Assembly (NCBI GenBank): GCA_030748485.1 | Contig: JASMLW010000118.1 | Coordinates: 1 to 51,933, forward strand | DNA: 51,933 bases | Direction: 5' to 3' | Origin: Pirellulaceae bacterium | GTDB taxonomy: Bacteria > Planctomycetota > Planctomycetia > Pirellulales > Pirellulaceae | Shown: piece by piece, positions 16,149 through 25,237 of the stretch | How the letters are laid out: each line of letters starts with the position of its first letter | Numbering within the stretch: the stretch's first letter is position 1 | Position numbers and translations under genes: made by a program | Notes under the pieces: model-generated | Told to the model about the DNA's origin: nothing | What the model saw: the letters and a program-made list of their open reading frames with translations, nothing else | The model's database searches: none

Positions 16149-17000
16149 ATGTGGCCTGTATCACGGTTTTTCTCTGTCGTCATCGTGCTAGCAGTCGCCG
16201 GCTGCGCTTCGTGGTCGGGCAATCGCGGCGCGGATGATGCGTTTGAGCAGGCTTTGCAGTTGCCGACATCGACGTTGGGAAGCAATGGGCTGGTCTTGGA
16301 GGTCGCGCAGATCACGGTCGATCGTCCCAGCGAGTTGCTCGCCGAAGTCTGGCAAGCGACCGACGAGCAGCACTTGCCGGCGGCCACACGAAAACGACTC
16401 AACGACAACGGCATGCGTTGCGGACGGCTGGGCGTCAAGTTGCCGACGGTCCTCGACACGTTGATAGCCGAGAGTCGCCAGCCTGCTGAGGACGATCCGC
16501 TCAACGTGACGAGTCGCGTTCGGGTGACGATGGTCCGAACCCGCGAGGGCAAGGAGAAGGAGCTGCCGGTCGGCGCGACTCACCCTGAGTTCGTCGTGCT
16601 CCGCCGCGACAATGACGCGCTGCGGGGCGAAACGTTGCCACAGGCTCAATGCGTGCTGCGCGTCCGCCCCAAGTGGGATGGAGACGGCGTCAACCTGTCT
16701 GTTTCGCCGGGCATCTTGTACGGGCAGTTGAAGCAGAGCTGGGCTGGTCAGGACGGCGCGTGGCAGCTCAAGTCAAAGCGACAGCGAAGAGACTTGGACG
16801 AGTTGCAATTCAGCGCGCAGCTGGCTCCGGGAGAAACTCTCGCGTTGACGGCGAATGAAATTGCCGGCGCCGGCGGTCAAATGTTCACACCGAACGACCA
16901 GCAGCAGATCGTCTATCTGATTCGCTTGGCTCAGACTCAACACTCTGAGCTTTTCTCGCTGGCGGAGGATGCACCCCGTAACCGCCAGCTAACGGATTAG
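16149..17000 (+). CDS. Predicted lipoprotein of unknown function
   Basis: A 283-residue protein beginning with a hydrophobic signal and a lipobox (VAGC, Cys19), so it is probably exported and lipid-anchored. The mature part has no family I recognise; it is mixed alpha/beta in character, without repeats or an obvious catalytic motif. A segment near residues 170-200 (VLRVRPKWDGDGVNLSVSPG) suggests beta structure. No partner gene adjoins it: the palindromic repeats lie upstream and a 263-base gap precedes fba. Confidence 0.7.
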   Translation: MWPVSRFFSVVIVLAVAGCASWSGNRGADDAFEQALQLPTSTLGSNGLVLEVAQITVDRPSELLAEVWQATDEQHLPAATRKRLNDNGMRCGRLGVKLPTVLDTLIAESRQPAEDDPLNVTSRVRVTMVRTREGKEKELPVGATHPEFVVLRRDNDALRGETLPQAQCVLRVRPKWDGDGVNLSVSPGILYGQLKQSWAGQDGAWQLKSKRQRRDLDELQFSAQLAPGETLALTANEIAGAGGQMFTPNDQQQIVYLIRLAQTQHSELFSLAEDAPRNRQLTD

Positions 17001-17151
17001 AATTCCGCATTAGCAGGGGCCCAGAGGTCCGGCTGACGATTGAACTGTCTCGTCGAGTTGGCCCCGGTGCCGAGCTGTCTGTCGGGGCGTCCTCAACGAA
17101 ATGCGCCGCGAGTGGATTTGCCGGCCCTTCGTCTGTTGAAATCGACCGGCC

Positions 17152-17169
17152 GGACTTCTGGCGAAGTCC
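17152..17169. repeat. Palindrome upstream of fba
   Basis: GGACTTC (17152-17158) and GAAGTCC (17163-17169) form a 7-bp stem with the loop TGGC. It shares the GACTTC/GAAGTC stem with the 46-bp repeat but has a different loop and flanks (followed by ACTACG). It may be a related repeat class or a regulatory hairpin. Confidence 0.4.
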
Positions 17170-17189
17170 ACTACGTAACAACAAAGGGA

Positions 17190-17218
17190 TTGTCGATACT
17201 CCCGCTTCTCACGATAAT
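17190..17218 (+). promoter_or_regulatory. Sigma70-type promoter of fba
   Basis: TTGTCG (17190-17195) and GATAAT (17213-17218) have a 17-base spacer. A start near 17225 would leave a ~39-base leader before the fba ATG at 17264. The rest of the 263-base gap shows only the palindrome at 17152. Confidence 0.5.
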
Positions 17219-17263
17219 CGGCGGTGAGGCTTTCAGGCAATTGTTTCACGTGAGGAGAATGCG

Positions 17264-18277
17264 ATGGCGCTGGTGCCCCTGCGAGTGTTGCTCGATCATG
17301 CAGCCGAGAACGACTACGGAGTGGCGGCGTTCAATGTCAACAACATGGAGCAAATCCAGGCCATTATGGAGGCGGCCGAGGAGACGGATTCACCAGTCAT
17401 CGTGCAGGCTTCGCGAGGAGCTCGGTCTTATTCACAAGACGCTTATTTGCGGCACTTAATGTTGGCGGCTGTGGAGCTGTACCCGCACATTCCGATCACC
17501 ATGCATCAAGATCACGGCAACAGCGTCGAGACTTGCATGAGCGCGATCGAGAACGGATTCACGTCGGTGATGATGGACGGTTCGCTGGAAGCCGACGGCA
17601 AGACTCCGGCCGACTACGACTACAACGTGGGAGTCACGGCGGAAGTCGTCAAACGCGCGCACGCGCAGGGCGTTTCCGTTGAGGGAGAACTCGGCTGTCT
17701 CGGTTCACTCGAAACGGGCATGGGCGACAAGGAGGACGGTCACGGCGCGGAGGGGCAATTGTCGCAGGACCAGTTGCTCACCGACCCGGACGAAGCCAAG
17801 CGGTTCGTCGCCGACACCAATGTCGACGCGCTGGCCGTGGCGATCGGCACGAGCCACGGCGCCTACAAGTTCACTCGCAAGCCCGACGGCGATGTGCTCG
17901 CCATGGATCGGATTGAAGAGATTCATCGCGAGCTGCCCAACACCCACCTGGTGATGCACGGCAGTTCGTCTGTCCCGCAAGAACTCCAGGACATCATTAA
18001 CGCGCACGGCGGCAAGATGCCGCAAACGTACGGTGTGCCGGTTAGTGAAATTAAGCGGGGCATCAAAAACGGCGTGCGGAAGATTAACGTCGACACGGAC
18101 AATCGCTTGGCGATCACCGGGGCGATCCGCAAGGTGTTGTCGGAGGATCTGGCGGAATTCGATCCGCGGGCCTACCTGAAACCGGCGCGGGCGGCGATGA
18201 GGGCGGTCTGCGTCTCACGGATGACTGAGTTCGGTCAGGCCGGCAACGCTTCCAAGATGCGAGCCGCCGTCGTCTAA
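17264..18277 (+). CDS. fba: Fructose-bisphosphate aldolase, class II
   Basis: A 337-residue zinc-dependent aldolase interconverting fructose 1,6-bisphosphate with dihydroxyacetone phosphate and glyceraldehyde 3-phosphate. Residues 81-84 (HQDH) carry a zinc His and the catalytic Asp, the GELG segment follows, and HGSSSVP near 226-232 holds another metal/phosphate site. The extended form ([10 protein letters not shown] insert, ~143-152) matches the subtype often called the Calvin-cycle class II aldolase. The ATG at 17264 follows GAGGAGA. It is monocistronic by context. Confidence 0.95.
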   Translation: MALVPLRVLLDHAAENDYGVAAFNVNNMEQIQAIMEAAEETDSPVIVQASRGARSYSQDAYLRHLMLAAVELYPHIPITMHQDHGNSVETCMSAIENGFTSVMMDGSLEADGKTPADYDYNVGVTAEVVKRAHAQGVSVEGELGCLGSLETGMGDKEDGHGAEGQLSQDQLLTDPDEAKRFVADTNVDALAVAIGTSHGAYKFTRKPDGDVLAMDRIEEIHRELPNTHLVMHGSSSVPQELQDIINAHGGKMPQTYGVPVSEIKRGIKNGVRKINVDTDNRLAITGAIRKVLSEDLAEFDPRAYLKPARAAMRAVCVSRMTEFGQAGNASKMRAAVV

Positions 18278-18415
18278 CACTGAATCCACTGGATCCACTG
18301 AATCCGGAACAGCGCAACGACTTCCCAATCCACCCAGATCGCCACCGCTTGCAGACTTGTTGTCCCGGTGTGGCGATCAGGCTGAACCGGGAGGTCGATC
18401 GTGGCGTAGTTTCGG

Positions 18416-18444
18416 TTGCCGAATTGGACTGTCGCGACTACAAT
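18416..18444 (+). promoter_or_regulatory. Sigma70-type promoter of kdsD
   Basis: TTGCCG (18416-18421) and TACAAT (18439-18444) are separated by 17 bases. The predicted start is near 18451. Just after it lies a tandem pair of the 13-base unit GCTGAACTCCCGC (18451-18463 and 18465-18477). Confidence 0.45.
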
Positions 18445-18484
18445 CCCGCCGCTGAACTCCCGCTGCTGAACTCCCGCCGATACT

Positions 18485-18502
18485 CACGTCAAGGATGACG
18501 TG
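18485..18502 (+). promoter_or_regulatory. Hairpin presenting the kdsD Shine-Dalgarno sequence
   Basis: CACGTCA (18485-18491) and TGACGTG (18496-18502) make a perfect 7-bp stem whose four-base loop is AGGA. That loop is the only plausible ribosome-binding sequence, nine bases before the ATG at 18505. The arrangement could hide or expose the start and could be a regulatory site; there is no experimental support. Confidence 0.45.
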
Positions 18503-18504
18503 TC

Positions 18505-19602
18505 ATGAGCACGGACGCCCTTCGCCCCGCCGAATTCAACCGATTTGAACAGCTGAGATTCGCGCAGGATGTGTTGCGCACCGAAGCCGAAGCGCTCGAT
18601 GCGTTGGCGAGCAACCTGCCCGCCACATTCTTTGATGCGGTGCGGACTGTGCTCGCCTGCCGGGGACGAGTCGTCGTCTCGGGAATGGGCAAGGCCGGAC
18701 ACATCGGCGGAAAAATTTCGGCGACGCTAGCGTCGACCGGAACACCGAGCTTGTTCGTTCACCCGGCCGAGGCCATCCACGGCGATCTCGGCAGCATCGC
18801 CGACGGCGACGTGGTCATCGTGCTGTCATTCAGCGGCGAAACCGAAGAGGTGGTGCGCCTCGTCTCGTCGCTCAAGGACCGCAGCGTCGAGATTGTGGCG
18901 ATCACCAAGACGGACGGCAGCGCGTTGGGTCGAGCAGCGGATGTTGTCGTGCCGCTTGGCGAACTTCGCGAGGCGTGCCACTTGGGGCTGGCGCCGACGA
19001 CGAGTACGACGGCAATGCTGGCGATCGGAGACGCGCTGGCGCTGGTGCTCAGCCGTACGCGGGGATTCGCGCCCACGGACTTCGCTCAGTTTCATCCGGG
19101 TGGCAGCCTGGGTCGAAAACTGGCGACTGTGGACGACGTGATGCGCGGGCTCGAATCTTGCCGAGTCGCGGAGGACAAGCAGAGCATCCGCCGTATCCTC
19201 AGCGAACACAACGACCGGGGACGCCGTAGCGGAGCTGTTATGTTGACCGACAGCTCTGGTCGGCTGACTGGAATCTTTACCGACAGCGACCTGGTGAGAC
19301 TACTTTCCAACCGCCAGTGGGATGCGCTCGACGAACCGATCGCCAACGTCATGACGCGCGATCCGATTTCCGTACGCAGCAAGACTCCCTTGCCAAGCGC
19401 CATCGACATTCTCGAACAGCAGCGAATAAGCGAGTTACCCGTGCTGGACGAACAAGGCGTCGCCGTTGGACTCGTCGACATCACGGACGTAGTTGGTGAG
19501 CAACGACCGACCGATCCATCACAATCGAATCGATCGAAATCACCGGCGCCGGCAACATCCCTAGCGTTTATCAAACCGAGCGAAGGGTCCCAGCGCAAAT
19601 GA
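18505..19602 (+). CDS. kdsD: Arabinose 5-phosphate isomerase (KpsF/GutQ family)
   Basis: A 365-residue protein with an N-terminal SIS domain (SGMGKAGHIGGK at 59-70, AEAIHGDLG, SFSGETEEV) and, after FHPGGSLGRKL at ~194-204, two CBS domains to about residue 335. It converts ribulose 5-phosphate to arabinose 5-phosphate, the first step to Kdo. The TGA stop overlaps the kdsC ATG (ATGA), so the two are coupled. The Lys/Gln-rich last ~30 residues look like a variable linker. Confidence 0.93.
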   Translation: MSTDALRPAEFNRFEQLRFAQDVLRTEAEALDALASNLPATFFDAVRTVLACRGRVVVSGMGKAGHIGGKISATLASTGTPSLFVHPAEAIHGDLGSIADGDVVIVLSFSGETEEVVRLVSSLKDRSVEIVAITKTDGSALGRAADVVVPLGELREACHLGLAPTTSTTAMLAIGDALALVLSRTRGFAPTDFAQFHPGGSLGRKLATVDDVMRGLESCRVAEDKQSIRRILSEHNDRGRRSGAVMLTDSSGRLTGIFTDSDLVRLLSNRQWDALDEPIANVMTRDPISVRSKTPLPSAIDILEQQRISELPVLDEQGVAVGLVDITDVVGEQRPTDPSQSNRSKSPAPATSLAFIKPSEGSQRK

Positions 19603-20117
19603 AACTCGACTCTGTTTTCCGCCAGATTGAACTCATCCTGTCCGATGTTGATGGTGTGCTCACCAATGGTGGAATCATCTACGACAACCAGGGGATCGAG
19701 GCGAAACAGTTCAACATTCGCGACGGCTTGGGAATCCGGCTGTGGAAACGGGCCGGGTATGCCATTGGGATACTGACCGCTCGCAACTCGCACATCGTCA
19801 AGGTTCGCGCGGCTGAGTTGGACGTCGAGATGGTGCGGCAGGGATTTGAAAACAAGTTGCCGACCGCGTTGGAGATGATCGAGTCGCAAGGCCTCGCGCC
19901 CGAGCAAGTCTGCTACATCGGCGATGACTTGCCGGACTTGCCGGTGATTCGCGCTGTCGGTCTCGGCGTGGCCGTGGCGGATGCGGTCGACGAAGTTGCG
20001 GCCGCCGCGAAGTACGTGACGAAGAAGCGCGGCGGCGAGGGAGCCGTGCGAGAGACGATTGAAAAGATCCTTCAGGCGAAAGGTCAGTGGGAGGACCTGC
20101 TGCGGTCCTATGACTAA
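19599..20117 (+). CDS. kdsC: 3-deoxy-D-manno-octulosonate 8-phosphate phosphatase
   Basis: A 172-residue HAD-family enzyme that removes phosphate from Kdo 8-phosphate. Motif I is DVDGVLT (Asp16 and Asp18), TARNS is motif II, and GDDLPDLPV near ~108-116 is motif IV. The short cap-less form that works as a tetramer fits the family length. It overlaps kdsD by four bases and is followed after 59 bases by the LptC/OstA-like gene, the same order as in the E. coli kdsD-kdsC-lptC locus. Confidence 0.95.
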   Translation: MKLDSVFRQIELILSDVDGVLTNGGIIYDNQGIEAKQFNIRDGLGIRLWKRAGYAIGILTARNSHIVKVRAAELDVEMVRQGFENKLPTALEMIESQGLAPEQVCYIGDDLPDLPVIRAVGLGVAVADAVDEVAAAAKYVTKKRGGEGAVRETIEKILQAKGQWEDLLRSYD

Positions 20118-20176
20118 CGCAGGCGGCGCGGCGTTGAGCGAACCGCTTCCGCCCGCGCGACGGCTGAGAACTCTTC

Positions 20177-23100
20177 ATGGGCAAACTACTTCGAGTCGGA
20201 CTGACCTTAGCCGCTACGACGGCCGCCTACTGGGCCTATGCGCTGCTGGCCGTCCCTTGGATCGAACCTGAGCCGATTCGTGTTGGTCCAGTGACTGACA
20301 TCGTAACGGAGATCGTCGCCCCGCGCATTAACATTCGCCCGCTGTTCGCCGCCGACGCGTGGCAAGCGCAGAGCGACTGCAAGGCGATTGAAACCAAGGG
20401 CGGCGTGTTCCTGTTCCAGGACTACTCGACGGGTGAAGACGGAGCCATGAGTCTCAACCCCGTCTCCATCGTCTTCTTCCGAGAGGTCGACGAGCAGGGA
20501 AATCCGATTCGCCCCATCATCCTTGACGCTCCGGGCGGAGCCGAACTGGTCTCGGACGGGTCGATGAACCTGTCGAAATTCCGACTGGGCAAGATCGTGA
20601 AAGGACGGCTGCTCGGCGACGTCCTCATTCGCACTCCCCAGTCGACGCCAGCGGACCAATCCCTGCGTCTGGAGACGCGGAATGTACAGATCGACGAGCG
20701 GCGAATCACAACACCGCCTCGCGAGCCGATCCGATTCCGCTACGGCGGAGCTCACGGCCAAGGTCGCGACTTGACGATTCAATTGCGGCCGAAGACCGAT
20801 CGCGACGCGAACCCAAAGTCAGCCGAATCGTCGAATCCGTTGTCGGGGTTGTCGTCGCTGGAGTTGCTGAACGTCGACTACATCGAAGCTCCCCTAGCGG
20901 ACAGCGCCGCGTTCCCCTTGGCGGACGCCGGCTCCGACCAACCCGCGTCGCACCTGCGGATCACCTGCAGCGGGTCTCTATTCATCGACTTCCCCAAACG
21001 GGTCGCCACATTTCGCGACAACGTCGACGTCACGCGGCTGGCGGCTGCGGGACCAAACGACCAGCTGAGCGCTCAAGTTCTCGAACTCCATCTGGCCGAC
21101 CAATCGAGCCCAAAGATCGCGGCGGCGGCGGCGGACGATCGATCGGCGAGCGGCAACGGCCACGGCAACGCCTCGATGAAGCTGAAGCGAATTGTCGCCC
21201 GCGGCGAACCCGTCATCGTTACGGCTCCTTCATCGTCCGGATCGGCTCGCGCCCAATGGTTGCAGTTCGACGTGATCGAACGACGCATCCAGTTAGAGGA
21301 CCGCAATCGTGTCCAGTTGCAATACGACGGCATGGACATTACCGCCCCTCATTTGTCCTACCAGATTCCCCTGAACAGTCGGCGGATCGGCGAGTTGGAT
21401 GCGGGGGGACCGGGGCGAGTCAGCGGAATGGTGGGCAAGAAGGAGCCGCAGCCGTTCGAGGCGACGTGGGGTCGCCGGCTGGAAATCGAGCCGCAGGCCG
21501 AGCTCCGCGTGATTTCGCTCTATGAAAACGCGACCCTCTCGCTCGACGAGGGGGCCGCCGGACACTTCGCGGCGAACCGCCTGCATCTCTACATCAAAGA
21601 AACGCCCCGACCCGCCTTGACCGTTGGCGGAGTCGGAGTGGCTCAAGCCAACGCGGGCGACTCGAAATTCGACGTTCATCCACAACGGCTGCTGGCCTTC
21701 GGAGAAGTCGAATTCGACTCACCGAAGATGGGAGGCTCAACGAATAAACTGGATATCCACTTTGAAAACGCCGCGCGCGGCGAGTCGAACGGGCAGGGCG
21801 GCGGCGGAGCCGTTCCGCTGACCGGGCCATCCCGCTCGCCGGACAAGAAGAAAGACGAGCGGAAATTCTCCGTCGACGGCGGCGAGATTGAGATGCGTGT
21901 GATTGTCGATGACGCGCGGAGGAAGATGCGCGTCGACGACATTACCGTCCGCAAGGGACTGCGCGTGCGACAAATCAAACTCGCCGAACAAGATGACGCG
22001 CCGTTCTACATGGACGGGGAACAGTTGCAGATCAGCTCGGTGAGCCGCGACCGCAATCAAGTGAAGTTGCTCGGACAGCCCGCCAACATGCGGCTCGGAG
22101 CAATGTCGATCACCGGAAACCAGCTCTTCCTCGACCAGCCGCAACAGCGCGTGTGGGCCGATGGAGCCGGCGAAATCCAGTTCCCGTCCTCGCGCACCGA
22201 CGCCACGGGACTGACGACTCGCATCACGTGGAAAAAGGCGATGGTGTTTGACGGCGAACGCGTTCAGTTTCAGGAAGACGTCGAGGTCCACGGGGCGCGG
22301 CGTACCAAGGACGGTGATCTGCTGCGATACGTCGGCATGTCGGGTTTGGTCGACGCCTGGACCAATCGCCCCGTCGACTTCTCGCAAATCGATTCCAGCA
22401 AACAAGGTGAGCAAGAGGTGCAACTGCGAGCTTTGCAGTTTGCTCAGGGAGTCTACTTCGAGAATCGCTCGACAACGGCGCAGGGAAAGCCCAAGTCGTT
22501 TGACCGCGTGCAAACTCGCGAGCTCTACATCAACCAGCAAACGGGCGAAGTTCGATCGCAGAGTTCGGGATGGGGCGCCACAGTGCGTTTCGCCAAGGAT
22601 CGCTTCCTCAAACAGCCGGGTCCGCCCAACCGCGTCGAGCCCGCGGACGGCCGCTTAGTCCGCCGAGACGATCCCCGCCTGGTCTACATGCATATCAGCT
22701 TTCAGCGCGGCCTGGAGGGAAACCTGAACGACCGACTGGTGCGGTTCTTCGGCCAGGTCGCGGCGCTTTACGGTCCGGTGAACGCGTGGGACGAGGAGTT
22801 GACGTCGGAGTCGCCGGACAGCGTCGGAGAACGCGGCGTCGAACTGCACAGTGACGAACTGGAACTCGCCGACGTCGGTGTCGAAGGCAATCCTCAACTG
22901 ACTGTCACGGCGATCGGAAACACGACGGCCGAGAATCCGCAATTCATGGCTCGCGGTCATCGCCTGTCGTATTCCGAGGCCAAGGACCTGTTGATCCTGG
23001 AGGGCAACGGGCTCTACGACGCCCACTTGACGGTCTACGGTGATACGGGAGCCAAGGACAAGGACCTCGTAGCGCGGCGAATTCACTTCTGGCCCGGCAC

Positions 23101-23200
23101 GCGCGACTTCGAAGTGGCGGGAGCCAAGTCGCTCAACTTCGGGGCTTTCGGCGGCCGCTCCGATTCCGCCTCACCCGTCCCGCTCCGCCGCCAGCGATGA
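20177..23200 (+). CDS. Very large LptC/OstA (LptA)-like protein
   Basis: A 1007-residue protein with one N-terminal membrane segment (residues ~4-28) and a large extracytoplasmic part rich in beta-strand patterns. Position directly after kdsD-kdsC equals that of lptC in E. coli, whose product is only ~190 residues; LptC and LptA share the OstA jelly-roll fold. Several stretches, for example VFDGERVQFQEDVEVHG near 690, LLAFGEVEFDSP near 510 and AFPLADAG-type loops, look like OstA repeats. I infer a multi-repeat LPS-transport bridge. Alternative: a cell-envelope protein of other function. No low-complexity tail or frameshift is apparent. Confidence 0.65.
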   Translation: MGKLLRVGLTLAATTAAYWAYALLAVPWIEPEPIRVGPVTDIVTEIVAPRINIRPLFAADAWQAQSDCKAIETKGGVFLFQDYSTGEDGAMSLNPVSIVFFREVDEQGNPIRPIILDAPGGAELVSDGSMNLSKFRLGKIVKGRLLGDVLIRTPQSTPADQSLRLETRNVQIDERRITTPPREPIRFRYGGAHGQGRDLTIQLRPKTDRDANPKSAESSNPLSGLSSLELLNVDYIEAPLADSAAFPLADAGSDQPASHLRITCSGSLFIDFPKRVATFRDNVDVTRLAAAGPNDQLSAQVLELHLADQSSPKIAAAAADDRSASGNGHGNASMKLKRIVARGEPVIVTAPSSSGSARAQWLQFDVIERRIQLEDRNRVQLQYDGMDITAPHLSYQIPLNSRRIGELDAGGPGRVSGMVGKKEPQPFEATWGRRLEIEPQAELRVISLYENATLSLDEGAAGHFAANRLHLYIKETPRPALTVGGVGVAQANAGDSKFDVHPQRLLAFGEVEFDSPKMGGSTNKLDIHFENAARGESNGQGGGGAVPLTGPSRSPDKKKDERKFSVDGGEIEMRVIVDDARRKMRVDDITVRKGLRVRQIKLAEQDDAPFYMDGEQLQISSVSRDRNQVKLLGQPANMRLGAMSITGNQLFLDQPQQRVWADGAGEIQFPSSRTDATGLTTRITWKKAMVFDGERVQFQEDVEVHGARRTKDGDLLRYVGMSGLVDAWTNRPVDFSQIDSSKQGEQEVQLRALQFAQGVYFENRSTTAQGKPKSFDRVQTRELYINQQTGEVRSQSSGWGATVRFAKDRFLKQPGPPNRVEPADGRLVRRDDPRLVYMHISFQRGLEGNLNDRLVRFFGQVAALYGPVNAWDEELTSESPDSVGERGVELHSDELELADVGVEGNPQLTVTAIGNTTAENPQFMARGHRLSYSEAKDLLILEGNGLYDAHLTVYGDTGAKDKDLVARRIHFWPGTRDFEVAGAKSLNFGAFGGRSDSASPVPLRRQR

Positions 23201-23218
23201 CACTCGATCACGCGCTCT

Positions 23219-24574
23219 CTACACTTCTTTCATCGCGGCGACGACATCGAGCACGGCCTTTTGCCCGTCGCCGAACAGCATCAGAGTGTTGTCGGCGGCG
23301 AACAGCGGATTGGGAATCTTGGCGAAGCCGGGGCTGAGACTTCGTTTGATGACGACGACGGTCCGCGCTTTGTCGACATCGATGATCGGCATGCCGGCGA
23401 TCGGGCTGGTGGGATCCGTCTTGGCCACCGGGTTCACCACGTCGTTGGCTCCGATGACGATGGCCACATCGACCGTCTCCATGGTGGGGTTGATGTGATC
23501 CATCTCTTTCAGTTTGTCGTAGTCCACATCCGCCTCGGCCAGCAGCACGTTCATGTGCCCGGGCATGCGTCCGGCGACCGGGTGAATCGCGTACTCGACC
23601 GCCGTTCCCTGCTTCTCGAGCAAGTTGCCCAGATCGCGGACGGCGTGTTGAGCTTGCGCGACGGCCATGCCGTAGCCGGGCACGAACACGACTCGCTGGG
23701 CGCCGTCGAGAATCATAGCGACGTCATCGGCCGACGTGCTGCGGACATTCACGTAAACCTCGTCGGCGTCGGCGATCGCGCCGCCGCCATCCATGACGCC
23801 GAACAGTACATTGGTCAATGAACGGTTCATCGCCTTGCACATCAGGTTTGTCAGAATGACGCCGGACGCTCCTACCAGCGAACCGGAAATGATCAGCACG
23901 TTGTTGTCGATCACAAAGCCGGTGGCGGCGGCTGCGATTCCGGAATACGAGTTGAGCAGGGCGATCACGACCGGCATGTCGGCTCCGCCAATCGGGTTCA
24001 CCAGCATCACGCCGAGCAACAGAGACAGCAAGATGATCGGCACGTACACCCAGCTGAATCCGTATGTCAGCCCGGCTGTGAAGATGATGATGATGACCAG
24101 CAAGATCGCGTTGACCGCTTGCTGAGCGGGAATTGCGATCGGGCGTTGCAGAATCTTCAGTTCCTGCAACTTGCCGAAGGCGATCACGCTGCCGGAGAAT
24201 GTCACGGCTCCAACCAATCCCGACAACCCGGTAGCGAGCAACACGTCCCACGTCGGGTTCTCTTGTTGGAGTAGCGCGCCACCGGCTACGAATACCGATG
24301 CGGCTCCGCCAAATCCGTTGAACAGCGCCACCAGTTGAGGCATCGCTGTCATCTGAATCGTCATCGCCAAGACGGCTCCGATCCCCGCACCGACGACGCC
24401 TCCAATGATGACCATCGTGTAGCTGGAAACGTCAAGCAGTCCCACGACGATCGCCAACGCCATGCCGGCGGCGCCCAACAGGTTTCCCCGCACGGCCGTG
24501 CGGGGGTGCCCCATCAGTTTCAGGCCGTAGATGAACAACACGGCGGAAACAATGTAAGCGATATTCTCAAGCAT
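23219..24574 (-). CDS. pntB: NAD(P) transhydrogenase subunit beta
   Basis: A 451-residue membrane subunit of the proton-pumping transhydrogenase (NADH + NADP+ to NAD+ + NADPH). The N-terminal ~265 residues hold about nine hydrophobic segments; the C-terminal part is the NADP-binding domain III with GYGMAVAQAQHAV and GANDVVNP. It is the last gene of pntA-pntAB-pntB on the minus strand, 66 bases after pntAB. No anomaly. Confidence 0.95.
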   Translation of the reverse strand: MLENIAYIVSAVLFIYGLKLMGHPRTAVRGNLLGAAGMALAIVVGLLDVSSYTMVIIGGVVGAGIGAVLAMTIQMTAMPQLVALFNGFGGAASVFVAGGALLQQENPTWDVLLATGLSGLVGAVTFSGSVIAFGKLQELKILQRPIAIPAQQAVNAILLVIIIIFTAGLTYGFSWVYVPIILLSLLLGVMLVNPIGGADMPVVIALLNSYSGIAAAATGFVIDNNVLIISGSLVGASGVILTNLMCKAMNRSLTNVLFGVMDGGGAIADADEVYVNVRSTSADDVAMILDGAQRVVFVPGYGMAVAQAQHAVRDLGNLLEKQGTAVEYAIHPVAGRMPGHMNVLLAEADVDYDKLKEMDHINPTMETVDVAIVIGANDVVNPVAKTDPTSPIAGMPIIDVDKARTVVVIKRSLSPGFAKIPNPLFAADNTLMLFGDGQKAVLDVVAAMKEV

Positions 24575-24640
24575 CGACGGCGTCCTTGGACGGCTAGTTG
24601 GCGGCGGAGTCTATGGCAGGTTCTCGTGAGAGGCCCAAGG

Positions 24641-25237
24641 TCAGTGTTTGCGGAACATCGACAACATGCGGTGAGTTACGAGAAATCCGCCGACGACGTT
24701 GATCGATGCGAGCGCTACGGCGAACAAGCCGAGTATTCCCGAGAACCCCAATCCGGCGCCCCCGACCAGAATGGCGCCGACGACTGTGATCCCGCTGATC
24801 GCGTTGGATCCCGACATCAGTGGCGTGTGCAGCGTCGGGGGAACTTTGGTGATGATTTCAAAACCGACGAAGATCGCCAGTACGAAGATCGTCAGGCTGG
24901 CCATCAGTTTGTCGCCGCGATGGTCTGCGGCCGAGACCGCTGTCGGGCCGCCGTCTTTCGCGCCCTCCTCTGAGCCCTTCGCGCCCTCGTCCGCGCCCTC
25001 GTCCGCGCCCTCGTCCGCGCCCTCGTCCGCGCCCTCGTCCGCGCCCTCGTCCGCGCCCTCGTCCGCGCCCTCGTCCGCGCCCTTGTCCGGTAGCACGCCG
25101 CCCAAAACGCCCCTGCTCGACTGCTCCTCGCCGTTCGTCGATGTCGACGGCGTCTGTCCCCGAACGATGGAGAATGCTCCCGCCAAGATGATCGCGGCGA
25201 CGATCCAGCTCACTTGCGTCAATCGCGGTCGGCTCAT
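24641..25237 (-). CDS. pntAB: NAD(P) transhydrogenase alpha-2 subunit with GADE repeat
   Basis: A 198-residue membrane subunit, about twice the usual ~100. The C-terminal ~90 residues carry the family signature KVPPTLHTPLMSGSNAISGI and three membrane helices. The N-terminal ~105 residues are extra: a hydrophobic segment (12-25), then a Gly-Ala-Asp-Glu tetrapeptide repeat (residues 53-84, eight copies) and an acidic linker. The repeat comes from a 12-bp DNA minisatellite. ATG overlaps the pntA stop (ATGA). The extension would sit on one side of the membrane between the two hydrophobic parts. Confidence 0.92.
   Translation of the reverse strand: MSRPRLTQVSWIVAAIILAGAFSIVRGQTPSTSTNGEEQSSRGVLGGVLPDKGADEGADEGADEGADEGADEGADEGADEGADEGAKGSEEGAKDGGPTAVSAADHRGDKLMASLTIFVLAIFVGFEIITKVPPTLHTPLMSGSNAISGITVVGAILVGGAGLGFSGILGLFAVALASINVVGGFLVTHRMLSMFRKH
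24981..25088. repeat. 12-bp minisatellite inside pntAB
   Basis: Eight perfect copies of gcgccctcgtcc (plus strand, 24981-25076) and a ninth with one changed base (25077-25088). In the pntAB sense strand each unit reads Gly-Ala-Asp-Glu. Because 12 is divisible by three, gain or loss of units keeps the reading frame. The plus strand also stays open here (Ser-Ala-Pro-type repeat), but that is a shadow. Confidence 0.95.
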
